A stretch of 64,000 nt of DNA, taken from assembly GCF_025447595.1 (NCBI RefSeq), contig NZ_JAOEJU010000003.1:124001-188000 (forward strand), written 5' to 3'. The position numbers and the translations under genes were made by a program. This document shows, piece by piece, positions 9,938-17,382 of this stretch (positions within the stretch are counted from its first letter, which is position 1; each line of letters starts with the position of its first letter). The notes below the pieces were generated by a model. That model was not told the origin of the DNA. It searched no databases and saw nothing but the letters and a program-made list of their open reading frames with translations. This DNA is from Pseudomonas koreensis. Lineage in GTDB: Bacteria; Pseudomonadota; Gammaproteobacteria; Pseudomonadales; Pseudomonadaceae.

Positions 9938-11670
9938 TCGCCCTGTGGCCGCACTGGTTCCGCCCCTGGTGGCTTCTGCTGCTGCCGGTGCTCGGCTGGC
10001 TGATCTGGCAGCTCTGGCACCGGCAGAAACGTGCCGGGCGCTGGCAGATGATTTTGCCTCCGGCCTTCCATGCCACGTTGCTCAGTGGCGGCAGCGGTCG
10101 CGACAGCAAGTTGCCGTGGGTCGCCCTGAGCGTGGCCTGGCTGCTGACGATTCTGGCGCTGCTCGGGCCGAGCTGGGAGCGGGTTGAACAGACCAGCCAG
10201 AAACCTGCCGATCCATTAGTGGTGGTGCTGGAGCTGACCCCGGAGATGCTCGCCACCGACTCGCCGCCGACGCGACTGGAACAGGCCCGGCGCAAACTGT
10301 TCGATCTGTTGCAGGCGCGCAGCGATGCGCAAACCGCCATCGTCGTCTACGCCGGCAGCGCCCACACGCTGGTGCCGCTGTCGGATGACCTGGCGACCAG
10401 CCGCAATTTGCTCGATGCGCTGAAACCGTCGCTGATGCCGGAAAGTGGCCATCGTGCCGACCTGGCGGTCGGCAAAGCGCTGGCCCTGCTGAAACAGGGT
10501 GCGCTCGGTCAGGGCCGGATTCTGCTGATCGGCTCCTCGCTTGACGAAATGGAGCGCCAAGGCATTCGCCGCGCACTTGGCGGCCAATCGGCACAACTGT
10601 TGATGCTCGGCGTCGGCACCGCCGAAGGTGCGCCGATTGCCCAAGAGGACGGCAGTTTCCTCAAGGACGAGCAAGGCGCGATTCGCGTACCGCAACTCGA
10701 CAGTCCGGGCCTGGCAACGTTTCTCAACAGCGTCGGTGGCGAATACCACCCTGCCCGCCTGGACGAAGGCGATCTCGGCGCCCTCGGCTTGCTCAACGGT
10801 CCGCGCAGCCTGCGCGACGACGGCCAGACCGTGCGTCTGGATACGTGGGCCGATCAGGGTTACTGGCTGCTGTTGCCATTGTTGTTGCTTGCCGCGTGCG
10901 CCGGGCGCCGCGGCTGGTTGTTCTGCCTGCCCTTGCTGCTGTGCCTGCCGCAACCCGGCTACGCTTTTGATTTTGAGGACTTGTGGTTGCGTCCGGATCA
11001 ACAGGGCCTGCATCTGCTCAAGCAGAAGCGCCCGGCTGAAGCTGCACGACATTTTGACGATCACCAATGGCAGGGGGTGGCGTTGTACGAGGCCGGCGAC
11101 TACAGTGGCGCCGCCCAGCGCTTTGCCGAAGGTAGCGATGCCCGCGCCCATTACAATCGCGGCAATGCCCTGGCGAAAAGCGGTGAGCTGGAAGCGGCGA
11201 TCGATGCTTATGAGCAGGCGCTGGAACTGCAACCGGATTTGCGCCCCGCGCAGACCAACAAGGCGTTGCTGGAAAACCTGCTGAAACAGAAAAACGCCCC
11301 GCCGCCAGTTGAACCGGATAACAAGCCGGCGCAGCAGAACCTGCCGGGCGACGAACCACCGCCCCCGACGGCTCCGCCGCCCGCCGTCAAAAGCGAGACC
11401 CACAGCGAAACGCAAGCGCAAGAGTCGCCCGGCGAACCACCGCCCACCACCCCGCCGTTACCGGGTGCGAACGAATTGCCGGACAGCGACGCGGACAAGG
11501 AACAGAACACAGAGCCCCAGTTGCACCCTGACGAAAGCAACCTCGAAGGCGAGCAACGACAGGCGCTGGAACAATGGCTGGGCAAAATCCCGGACGATCC
11601 GGGCGAACTGTTGCGACGCAAATTCTGGTACGAACAGCAACAACATCAGGATCAGGAAAACATTCGATGA
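9934..11670 (+). CDS. VWA plus TPR membrane protein (BatB/BatC-like fusion)
   Basis: 578 residues. N-terminal membrane segments (about 8-26 and 61-78), a VWA-type domain (about 85-290), further membrane helices (about 305-345), TPR repeats (about 380-450, with NRGNALAKSGELEAAIDAYE) and a proline- and acid-rich tail. This combines what some species encode as separate BatB and BatC. The first MIDAS position is not canonical: VLELTPEML stands where DxSxS is expected, unlike the intact motif in the preceding gene, so metal binding may be lost. ATGA overlap with the gene before and after. Confidence 0.9.
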   Translation: MIALWPHWFRPWWLLLLPVLGWLIWQLWHRQKRAGRWQMILPPAFHATLLSGGSGRDSKLPWVALSVAWLLTILALLGPSWERVEQTSQKPADPLVVVLELTPEMLATDSPPTRLEQARRKLFDLLQARSDAQTAIVVYAGSAHTLVPLSDDLATSRNLLDALKPSLMPESGHRADLAVGKALALLKQGALGQGRILLIGSSLDEMERQGIRRALGGQSAQLLMLGVGTAEGAPIAQEDGSFLKDEQGAIRVPQLDSPGLATFLNSVGGEYHPARLDEGDLGALGLLNGPRSLRDDGQTVRLDTWADQGYWLLLPLLLLAACAGRRGWLFCLPLLLCLPQPGYAFDFEDLWLRPDQQGLHLLKQKRPAEAARHFDDHQWQGVALYEAGDYSGAAQRFAEGSDARAHYNRGNALAKSGELEAAIDAYEQALELQPDLRPAQTNKALLENLLKQKNAPPPVEPDNKPAQQNLPGDEPPPPTAPPPAVKSETHSETQAQESPGEPPPTTPPLPGANELPDSDADKEQNTEPQLHPDESNLEGEQRQALEQWLGKIPDDPGELLRRKFWYEQQQHQDQENIR

Positions 11671-13307
11671 CCCGTTTCACCGCTCTCTTGCTGCCCCTGC
11701 TGATCTGCACGGCCACCGCCCAGGCGGCCGAGCTGACAGCCAGTGTGGATCGCAGTCGCCTGAACTCCGGCGAGACGGTCGAACTCACCCTCGAATCCAA
11801 CGATGTCACGCAGTTTGGCAAACCGGATCTGAGCCCGCTGGAGCCGCTATTCGAGGTGCGCGGCACACGTCAGGTCAACCAGTTGAATACGCTCAACGGT
11901 GACAACCGCGCGACTACTCGCTGGATCATCACCCTGCTGCCGAAACAGAACGGAAGCGTGGAAATCCCGCCGCTGAAACTGGGTGAAGTCGAGAGCCAGC
12001 CGATCACCGTACAGGTGGTCGAGAGCGATACCCGTGAAGAAAAAAGCGCCGGTGAACCGGTGTTCATCGAAGCCAGCCTCGACCAGACCAGCGTGTACGT
12101 ACAGGCCCAGGCCATCCTGACTTTGCGCATCTACCATTCGGTGTCGCTGTACGACGACAGCAGCCTGACACCGTTGCAGATCGCCGATGCCCGTATCGAA
12201 CAACTGGGCGACATGCGCACCTACGAAAAAGACATCAACGGTGTGCGCCATGGCGTGATCGAGATGCGCTACGCGATCTATCCGCAGCAAAGCGGTTTGC
12301 TGACCATCGCCCCGCAGACGTTCAGCGCAACGCTGGTCGACACCCAGCCTGCGCAGGACGCCACAGCGCAGGGACCGAAACCCGGCAAACTGATGCGGGT
12401 CAGCTCCGCAGCGACGTCGCTGACGGTCAAACCCAAACCGATGACCTATCCCAGCGATGCGCCCTGGCTGCCGGCCCGCAGCCTGACCCTGAGCGAAAGC
12501 TGGAACCCGGAGCCGGAGCACACTCAGGTCGGCGATTCCCTGACCCGCAGCCTGACCCTCAAGGTCGAAGGCCTGGCCAGCTCGCAACTGCCTGCCCTGC
12601 CCGCCACCGAAGCCAACGGCCTGCGTCGCTATCCGGATCAACCGGTGCTGAACAATCAGAGCAGCGACCGCGGCCTGATCGGCATTCGTGAGGAGCGCGA
12701 AGCGTTGGTGCCCAGTCGCAGCGGCTCGATCGAGTTGCCAACGGTGGACGTGGTCTGGTGGAACACCTTCGAAGATCACCTGGAACACACCAGCCTGCCG
12801 GCGCGCACCCTGCAAGTGGCGAACAACCCGAGCCTGCAAGTCGACACCCCGGCGGGCAATACACAACCGCTCTACGGCGCTGACAGCGAAGCACTGTGGT
12901 GGTGGAAACTCAGCACCTTCGCGTTCGCCTGTACCACCCTGCTCGGCTTCGGCCTCTGGTGGCGCGCCCGTTGGCAACCGGCAATCCTGCGCGCCGCACA
13001 AACCGGCCCGAGCCCGCGCACCCTGCTCGACGACATCAAGCGCGCCAGCCAGGCCAACGACCCCCACGCCACCCGCCAGGCCCTCGACGCCTGGGCCCGT
13101 CAGCAGCCGGAAACCCTGGCGGATATGGCGGCGCGGTTTGTGCCGCTGTCGGATGCGCTCGACGGACTGAATGGCGCGCTCTACAGCGAGACAGGGCTGC
13201 ATTGGCAGGGTGAAGATCTGTGGCGGGCGATCCGGACGATTCCGACAGCGGAACGGGTGCAGGATCCAGTTGGGGATAGTGGGTTGCCGCCGCTTTATCC
13301 GAAATAG
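11667..13307 (+). CDS. batD: BatD family protein
   Basis: 546 residues with a cleavable signal peptide (MTRFTALLLPLLICTATAQA), a long periplasmic beta-rich region containing the BatD (oxygen tolerance) domain, one transmembrane helix at about 415-435 (LSTFAFACTTLLGFGLWW) and a cytosolic helical tail. The ATG at 11667 overlaps the previous stop as ATGA and gives the signal peptide; the open frame back to 11574 lies within the previous gene and is not used. Last gene of the Bat operon. Confidence 0.92.
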   Translation: MTRFTALLLPLLICTATAQAAELTASVDRSRLNSGETVELTLESNDVTQFGKPDLSPLEPLFEVRGTRQVNQLNTLNGDNRATTRWIITLLPKQNGSVEIPPLKLGEVESQPITVQVVESDTREEKSAGEPVFIEASLDQTSVYVQAQAILTLRIYHSVSLYDDSSLTPLQIADARIEQLGDMRTYEKDINGVRHGVIEMRYAIYPQQSGLLTIAPQTFSATLVDTQPAQDATAQGPKPGKLMRVSSAATSLTVKPKPMTYPSDAPWLPARSLTLSESWNPEPEHTQVGDSLTRSLTLKVEGLASSQLPALPATEANGLRRYPDQPVLNNQSSDRGLIGIREEREALVPSRSGSIELPTVDVVWWNTFEDHLEHTSLPARTLQVANNPSLQVDTPAGNTQPLYGADSEALWWWKLSTFAFACTTLLGFGLWWRARWQPAILRAAQTGPSPRTLLDDIKRASQANDPHATRQALDAWARQQPETLADMAARFVPLSDALDGLNGALYSETGLHWQGEDLWRAIRTIPTAERVQDPVGDSGLPPLYPK

Positions 13308-13364
13308 GATTGCGATAAGTATCGCTGAGGGCGGCAATTGAAAAGACTCAAAAAGAGGGCTTCA

Positions 13365-13397
13365 AATGCTGACCTCGCCTCATCGCAGGTCAGCATT
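13365..13397. terminator. Inverted repeat, probable terminator or attenuator between convergent operons
   Basis: AATGCTGACCT and AGGTCAGCATT are perfect 11-bp arms around an 11-base loop. It lies between the plus-strand Bat operon and the minus-strand immunity array. No clear U-run follows directly on either strand, so termination is inferred from position. Confidence 0.5.
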
Positions 13398-13403
13398 AAG
13401 GAC

Positions 13404-13446
13404 CAAAAAGGGGACAATTTAATTAAATAAATCTGCCCCCCTTTTC
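13404..13446. repeat. Palindromic element, copy 1 (downstream of immunity gene A)
   Basis: Imperfect palindrome: AAAAAGGGGACAATTTAATT on the left faces AAATAAATCTGCCCCCCTTT on the right. It starts 7 bases beyond the stop of the gene at 13454-13756. Two related copies lie at 13843-13937 and 14301-14362, each next to an immunity-type gene. Copy 1 lacks the short direct repeats seen in the other two. Confidence 0.8.
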
Positions 13447-13453
13447 TACTCAT

Positions 13454-13756
13454 TCAATAATTAAACTTCGTCCGCACCTGCTCCCCTTCACGATAAGACA
13501 GAATAAAAGACTTCCATAGCTCACCGCGCTTGATTGCATTCGCCCTTAATCGCTCCACCAAAAAATAGACCTTTGAATCATCAAAATCGGCTTCCGCACT
13601 CCAGCTTTCTGAACCATTTTTCTCAACACAAAGTTCTGTCTCCATATGGCTTTCACCAACTTCGACATGATAGTGAAATGCGTCATATCCTTGAACGATT
13701 CCAGCCTCAACGATCTCAAAAACCTCTTTGATAATTTCGAAGTCTTCAGCAATCAA
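13454..13756 (-). CDS. Probable immunity/antitoxin protein A (YezG/DUF600-like)
   Basis: 100 residues, acidic, no signal peptide. It is 63 of 100 residues identical (my hand count) to the gene at 13972-14277. The C-terminal pattern of a long helix, then RGELWKSFILSYREGEQV and a final KFNY, resembles YezG/DUF600 proteins, which neutralise LXG-type toxins; I infer an immunity role from this and from the neighbours. The start is a TTG with GGAG eight bases upstream; the paralogue uses GTG at the same aligned position. The TTG overlaps the stop of a short upstream frame (13753-13842) that may be a toxin remnant. Lower GC than the flanking core genes. Confidence 0.6.
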   Translation of the reverse strand: MIAEDFEIIKEVFEIVEAGIVQGYDAFHYHVEVGESHMETELCVEKNGSESWSAEADFDDSKVYFLVERLRANAIKRGELWKSFILSYREGEQVRTKFNY

Positions 13757-13842
13757 TTTATGATCTCCGGAATTTGATTGGCTTCATTTTTAAACACTAC
13801 GGTTTTAACCTTGTCATCAATTGTGTAGCTCAGCCTCAACGA
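13753..13842 (-). pseudogene. Possible C-terminal remnant of a toxin gene
   Basis: An open frame of 29 codons (begins SLRLSYTIDD, ends NQIPEIIN) without its own start, whose TGA stop overlaps the TTG start of immunity gene A. It begins exactly where the direct repeats of palindromic element 2 end. A toxin 3' end coupled to its immunity gene would look like this; no family assignment is possible at this length. Confidence 0.35.
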
Positions 13843-13937
13843 ACCATACAAAGCGGGACCATACAAAGCGGGACAGATTTAAATTAAAAAGGGGACAAAT
13901 TTATTAGATCAAAATAAATCCGCCCCCCCTTTTTTAG
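13843..13937. repeat. Palindromic element, copy 2, with 15-bp direct repeats
   Basis: Two perfect tandem copies of ACCATACAAAGCGGG (13843-13857 and 13858-13872) lead into ACAGATTT and then a palindrome, AAAAAGGGGACAAATTTATT facing AAAATAAATCCGCCCCCCCT (about 13887-13933). It lies between the stop of immunity gene B (13972) and the remnant upstream of gene A. Confidence 0.8.
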
Positions 13938-13971
13938 CCTAAACAAAACACCTGCTTCTTATATCCCTGCA

Positions 13972-14277
13972 TCATTCATAGTTAAACTTAGTTGTGACTT
14001 GCCCACCTTCACGATAGGACATGACAAAAGACGACCATGGCTCACCACGCCGAACCGCATTGGCTTTTAGTTCTTTCACCAAAAAATACAGATCTGAAAT
14101 ATCAAAATCAATTTCCGCATCTATCACACTGACACCATCCTTTTCCACTGCCAGTTCGGCTTCCATATAGCTTTCACCCACTTCCACCTCGTAGCGAAAT
14201 GCATCATAGCCATGAACCATTCCGCCTTCGACCATCTGAAAAATCTTTTTCACGATCTCTAAATCTTCCGTAATCAC
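13972..14277 (-). CDS. Probable immunity/antitoxin protein B (YezG/DUF600-like)
   Basis: 101 residues, a paralogue of the gene at 13454-13756 (about 63% identical), with the same C-terminal RGEPWSSFVMSYREGGQV and final KFNYE. I start it at the GTG (14275-14277), preceded by AGAGG at eight bases and aligned with the TTG of the paralogue, rather than at the upstream TTG at 14307, whose extra ten residues come from the repeat junction. Probable immunity role by family resemblance and context. Flanked by palindromic elements 2 and 3. Confidence 0.6.
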   Translation of the reverse strand: MITEDLEIVKKIFQMVEGGMVHGYDAFRYEVEVGESYMEAELAVEKDGVSVIDAEIDFDISDLYFLVKELKANAVRRGEPWSSFVMSYREGGQVTTKFNYE

Positions 14278-14300
14278 TCTATTACCTCTGGAATTCTTCG

Positions 14301-14362
14301 TATACAAAGGGGACTATACAAAGGAGACAGATTTATTTAATCAAATAAATCTGCCCCCTTTT
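14301..14362. repeat. Palindromic element, copy 3, with 14-bp direct repeats
   Basis: TATACAAAGGGGAC (14301-14314) and TATACAAAGGAGAC (14315-14328) are tandem near-identical repeats followed by a perfect palindrome, AGATTTATTT-AATC-AAATAAATCT (14329-14352), then GCCCCCTTTT. The stop codon of the 14337-14579 gene lies inside the palindrome, so the element forms the present 3' end of that gene. Confidence 0.85.
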
Positions 14363-14579
14363 GAATGTTAAGTAACCCCTCATTAAAGATGATATTTGTG
14401 AAGGGACCTGCATGGGTGTCAAAGTCAGAAAAGACTTGCCAAACACTACGACCGGCTTCATCTATTAAATAGATATTTCTCGAACACTCAGCCTCATCGA
14501 AAAGTGCATCCTGCCCAAGTCGATCAATCAACACAACACTCAGGAACTCTGCGACCTTAATTACTTTTGACGTCTTCAT
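14337..14579 (-). CDS. Truncated immunity-type protein ending in the repeat element
   Basis: 80 residues from the ATG at 14579, which overlaps the previous stop as ATGA. The body (RNIYLIDEAGRSVWQVFSDF, then PFTNIIFNEG) resembles small proteins often found with polymorphic toxins, which normally continue for another 15-30 residues. Here the last nine codons (NIQKGADLFD is the end) are read from palindromic element 3, including the stop. I infer that insertion of, or recombination at, the element cut off the original C-terminus. Function after truncation is doubtful. Confidence 0.55.
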   Translation of the reverse strand: MKTSKVIKVAEFLSVVLIDRLGQDALFDEAECSRNIYLIDEAGRSVWQVFSDFDTHAGPFTNIIFNEGLLNIQKGADLFD

Positions 14580-15379
14580 CAGGCGCGACAAAGCTCTACA
14601 TACACCGCCTCGACGGTGGCGTCATCTTCTTCGAAGTCAGGCACGTAAAACTTCAAACCCATATCAACAACATCAAAACCCGAGTTATTGAACACCAGCG
14701 TTTCTCCTCGTCTTTTCAGAAACTGCTGAACCACCAGGGCATCTTCACCGACCAGTTTCTGATCTCCCCAGACAAGCTCACTCCACTTCAAAAACTCAGC
14801 ACCAACGACAATAAAACTTTCATCAAAGTACATGTGAACGCCTAAACCGTCATAAGCATCCGTCGGTACTGCCGAATCTTCAGTCTTGAAAAATTCCTCA
14901 AACTTTCCACCAAGGGTCGCTCGTGACTGGTCTCGCGTCATACCAACGCGAATCAATCCCAGATCACCGCGACCCATCAAGCTAAAAATCATAGTCATAT
15001 CAAGCAACCTGTCAGGGCTGAAGCAGCCTTTAACAGCCCCAGCGTCAGCACTCAAGCCATTCACCTCGGCCACTGCAACAACAGCCTTGCGGGATGCTTC
15101 GACGTTCTCGTGCCAATACAAAGTTCTCAAACCCGCCAGCGCAACCAGCAATTCCCCGTCATATTTATCGCCTTCCAGAACGTCTTTGGTCAGTAAAGCG
15201 ATGCCGATGGGCAACAATTCCCGCACATGCAAATCCTGCCTCAATGCACGACAGACATCTCCCACACTCAAGCAATCCAAGGGCGTATCGCGCACGGACA
15301 AATACCATTCATCCAACGACGAGAGCTTTCCCGGGGTCCCGTAAACATCCGGTCCTTGCTCCAGATCCCGAAACCTCAT
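14579..15379 (-). CDS. Contact-dependent inhibition immunity protein (CdiI-like)
   Basis: 266 residues, no signal peptide. The N-terminal 90 residues follow the CdiI pattern of a short acidic start, then PLDCLSVGDVCRALRQDLHV and LLPIGIALLTKD-LEGDKYDGELL. The C-terminal half (about 145-266) is a separate domain starting LIRVGMTRDQSRATLG, as in several immunity families. It probably protects against a polymorphic toxin, but no toxin gene remains in the window. ATGA overlaps at both ends couple it to the genes on either side. Family assignment is from memory of the pattern, not a search. Confidence 0.6.
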   Translation of the reverse strand: MRFRDLEQGPDVYGTPGKLSSLDEWYLSVRDTPLDCLSVGDVCRALRQDLHVRELLPIGIALLTKDVLEGDKYDGELLVALAGLRTLYWHENVEASRKAVVAVAEVNGLSADAGAVKGCFSPDRLLDMTMIFSLMGRGDLGLIRVGMTRDQSRATLGGKFEEFFKTEDSAVPTDAYDGLGVHMYFDESFIVVGAEFLKWSELVWGDQKLVGEDALVVQQFLKRRGETLVFNNSGFDVVDMGLKFYVPDFEEDDATVEAVYVELCRA

Positions 15380-15873
15380 GCCTCGGCTCCCGGACTCAAC
15401 GATTCAACCTGGTAGAAAGTAATATCCGGGCCATAGTTCTGCTCCGAGTTCGACACCTCTACACAAAACACCTTCTCTGGAAATTTTTCTTTCAGCACCA
15501 TGCGCCACGCAAAACCCATCACATTGCACAATTGAAGAAACACGTCATCCGAAACACCAGCAGCAACCTGGCCAAAGACGTCATAGATTCTCACAACATT
15601 CAAAAACTTTTCAGTCTTTGAAATATCACCAGAGGCAAGGCCAGAACACCTATCAAACACTTCAGTCGAGAAATTCCGCGCTAAAAATATGCCACCCTCT
15701 TTCACCACAAAATCCGGGAAGAGCATTTTTGAAAACAACAGAATATGTTCGGGCTGGCATTGATCGAAGATGTACGAATAAACGTCCAGTCCTTCCTGAT
15801 TCGACCACTGTTTTTTCCAGGAACAATACGCTGGATTGTCAGTAACGGAAGGTATCGAATTAACCCGTTTCAT
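15376..15873 (-). CDS. Hypothetical protein, first gene of the immunity cluster
   Basis: 165 residues from the ATG at 15873 (MKRVNSIPSVTDN), preceded by GGAG; the open frame continues to 16035 but without a better start. Mixed alpha/beta sequence with aromatic-rich helices (AYCSWKKQWSNQEGLDVYSY), no signal peptide. I do not recognise it. It overlaps the CdiI-like gene as ATGA and is transcribed with it, so a role in the same toxin-immunity context is likely. Confidence 0.6.
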   Translation of the reverse strand: MKRVNSIPSVTDNPAYCSWKKQWSNQEGLDVYSYIFDQCQPEHILLFSKMLFPDFVVKEGGIFLARNFSTEVFDRCSGLASGDISKTEKFLNVVRIYDVFGQVAAGVSDDVFLQLCNVMGFAWRMVLKEKFPEKVFCVEVSNSEQNYGPDITFYQVESLSPGAEA

Positions 15874-16137
15874 TGCGCTTGCTCCAGACTCTATGTCTCT
15901 GTGAGCTATCGTGGCGAGCAGGTTGAAGCACGACGAGTCGCCAGCCCCCAAAAGCGATATCAATATAGTGGCGCGATGGTAGGTAACCGGTGCCGGGGCG
16001 TCAATTAACGGGCTCACCGAGATCGCACCCGCCACCTCCCGGACAAGCCTGTCGGTCGCAATAATCTGTAAACTCTCCCCTCTTTCGCCGCCCTCCCATC
16101 CCGGCGGCCATCACCTCTTTATATTGCGGAGTCAGCC

Positions 16138-17382
16138 TTGCGTCTGTTTCACACCTCCGACTGGCACCTTGGGCAGAACCTGCACGGCCAGGAGCGCGAT
16201 TTCGAGCACGCCTGTTTTCTCGAGTGGCTGCTGCGCCAATTGAAGCTGGCGCAGCCGGACGTGCTGCTGATCGCCGGCGACATCTTCGACACGGTCAATC
16301 CGCCGGTCAAAGCCCAGGAACGCCTCTACGATTTCATCGTCAGCGCCCATGAACAGCAGCCGTTGCTGACCATCGTGATGATCGCCGGCAACCACGATTC
16401 CGGTTCACGGATCGAGCTGCCCGCGCCGTTGATGCGGCGTTTGCGTACCCATGCGCTGGGTCGGGTGTTGTGGCTGGATGACGGCCAACTGGATGCTGAG
16501 CGTCTGCTGCTGCCGCTGCCGAATGCGTCCGGCGAGATCGCCGCGTGGTGCCTGGCGCTGCCGTTCCTGCGGCCTGCCGAAGTGACCGGCGCACATCTGG
16601 GCGATAACTATCTGCGCGGCATTGGCCAGGTGCATGAATGGCTGATCGAAGCGGCCAACGCCAAGCGCCAGCCGGGCCAGGCGCTGGTCGCCATCAGTCA
16701 TGCGCATATGGCCGGCGGCTCGGTGTCGGAAGACTCCGAGCGCAGCCTGATTATCGGCAACGCCGAAGCCCTGCCTGCCAGTCTGTTCGGGCCGAGCATC
16801 AGCTACGTCGCCCTCGGCCATTTGCACAAGCCGCAGAAGGTCAATGGTGAAGAACGGATTCGCTACAGCGGCTCGCCGATTCCGTTGTCGTTCTCGGAAA
16901 TCGCCTATCAACATCAGATTCTCGACATCGTGCTCGACGGCGAAACCCTGGTCAGCGTCGAGCCAATGCTGATCCCCCGCTCCGTCAATCTGCAACGCCT
17001 CGGCCCTGCACCGCTGGCGGAAATCCTGTTGCAACTGGCCGACCTGCCGAATATCGACCTGCTGGCCGAAACCCAGCGCCAGCCGTGGCTGGAAGTCCGT
17101 GTTCGTCTCGATGAGCCACAGCCGGATCTGCGCCATCAGGTCGAAAGCGCCCTGCAAGGCAAGGCTGTGCGACTGGTGCGAATCGCCGCCGAATATGCGG
17201 GCAACCGTGGCGCTGACGGCGCCGAGGACGGTAGCGCGCTGATCGAACTGGACCAGCTCACGCCCCAGGAATTGTTCAGCCGCGCCTGGCTCGACAACTA
17301 CGGCAGCGAGGTCGACGAGCAAACCCTCAAGGACTTCGCCGAGCTTCTGCAAGACGTACAAATGGAGGGCGAGCAGCCATGA
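16138..17382 (+). CDS. sbcD: Exonuclease subunit SbcD
   Basis: 414 residues with the metallophosphoesterase motifs in order: DWHLG (about residues 8-12), AGDIFD (about 48), AGNHDSG (about 84), SHAHMAGG (about 186) and GHLHKPQ (about 229). SbcD is the nuclease of the SbcCD (Mre11-Rad50 type) complex that cuts DNA hairpins and palindromes and trims double-strand ends. Start codon is TTG (MRLFHTSDWHLG) with GGAG at 16128-16131; nothing better lies upstream. Overlaps sbcC by ATGA. Confidence 0.96.
   Translation: MRLFHTSDWHLGQNLHGQERDFEHACFLEWLLRQLKLAQPDVLLIAGDIFDTVNPPVKAQERLYDFIVSAHEQQPLLTIVMIAGNHDSGSRIELPAPLMRRLRTHALGRVLWLDDGQLDAERLLLPLPNASGEIAAWCLALPFLRPAEVTGAHLGDNYLRGIGQVHEWLIEAANAKRQPGQALVAISHAHMAGGSVSEDSERSLIIGNAEALPASLFGPSISYVALGHLHKPQKVNGEERIRYSGSPIPLSFSEIAYQHQILDIVLDGETLVSVEPMLIPRSVNLQRLGPAPLAEILLQLADLPNIDLLAETQRQPWLEVRVRLDEPQPDLRHQVESALQGKAVRLVRIAAEYAGNRGADGAEDGSALIELDQLTPQELFSRAWLDNYGSEVDEQTLKDFAELLQDVQMEGEQP

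Noticed and set aside
13404..14362. CRISPR array
   Set aside because: The three element copies are unequal, contain palindromes and direct repeats, and are separated by whole genes instead of spacers of equal length.
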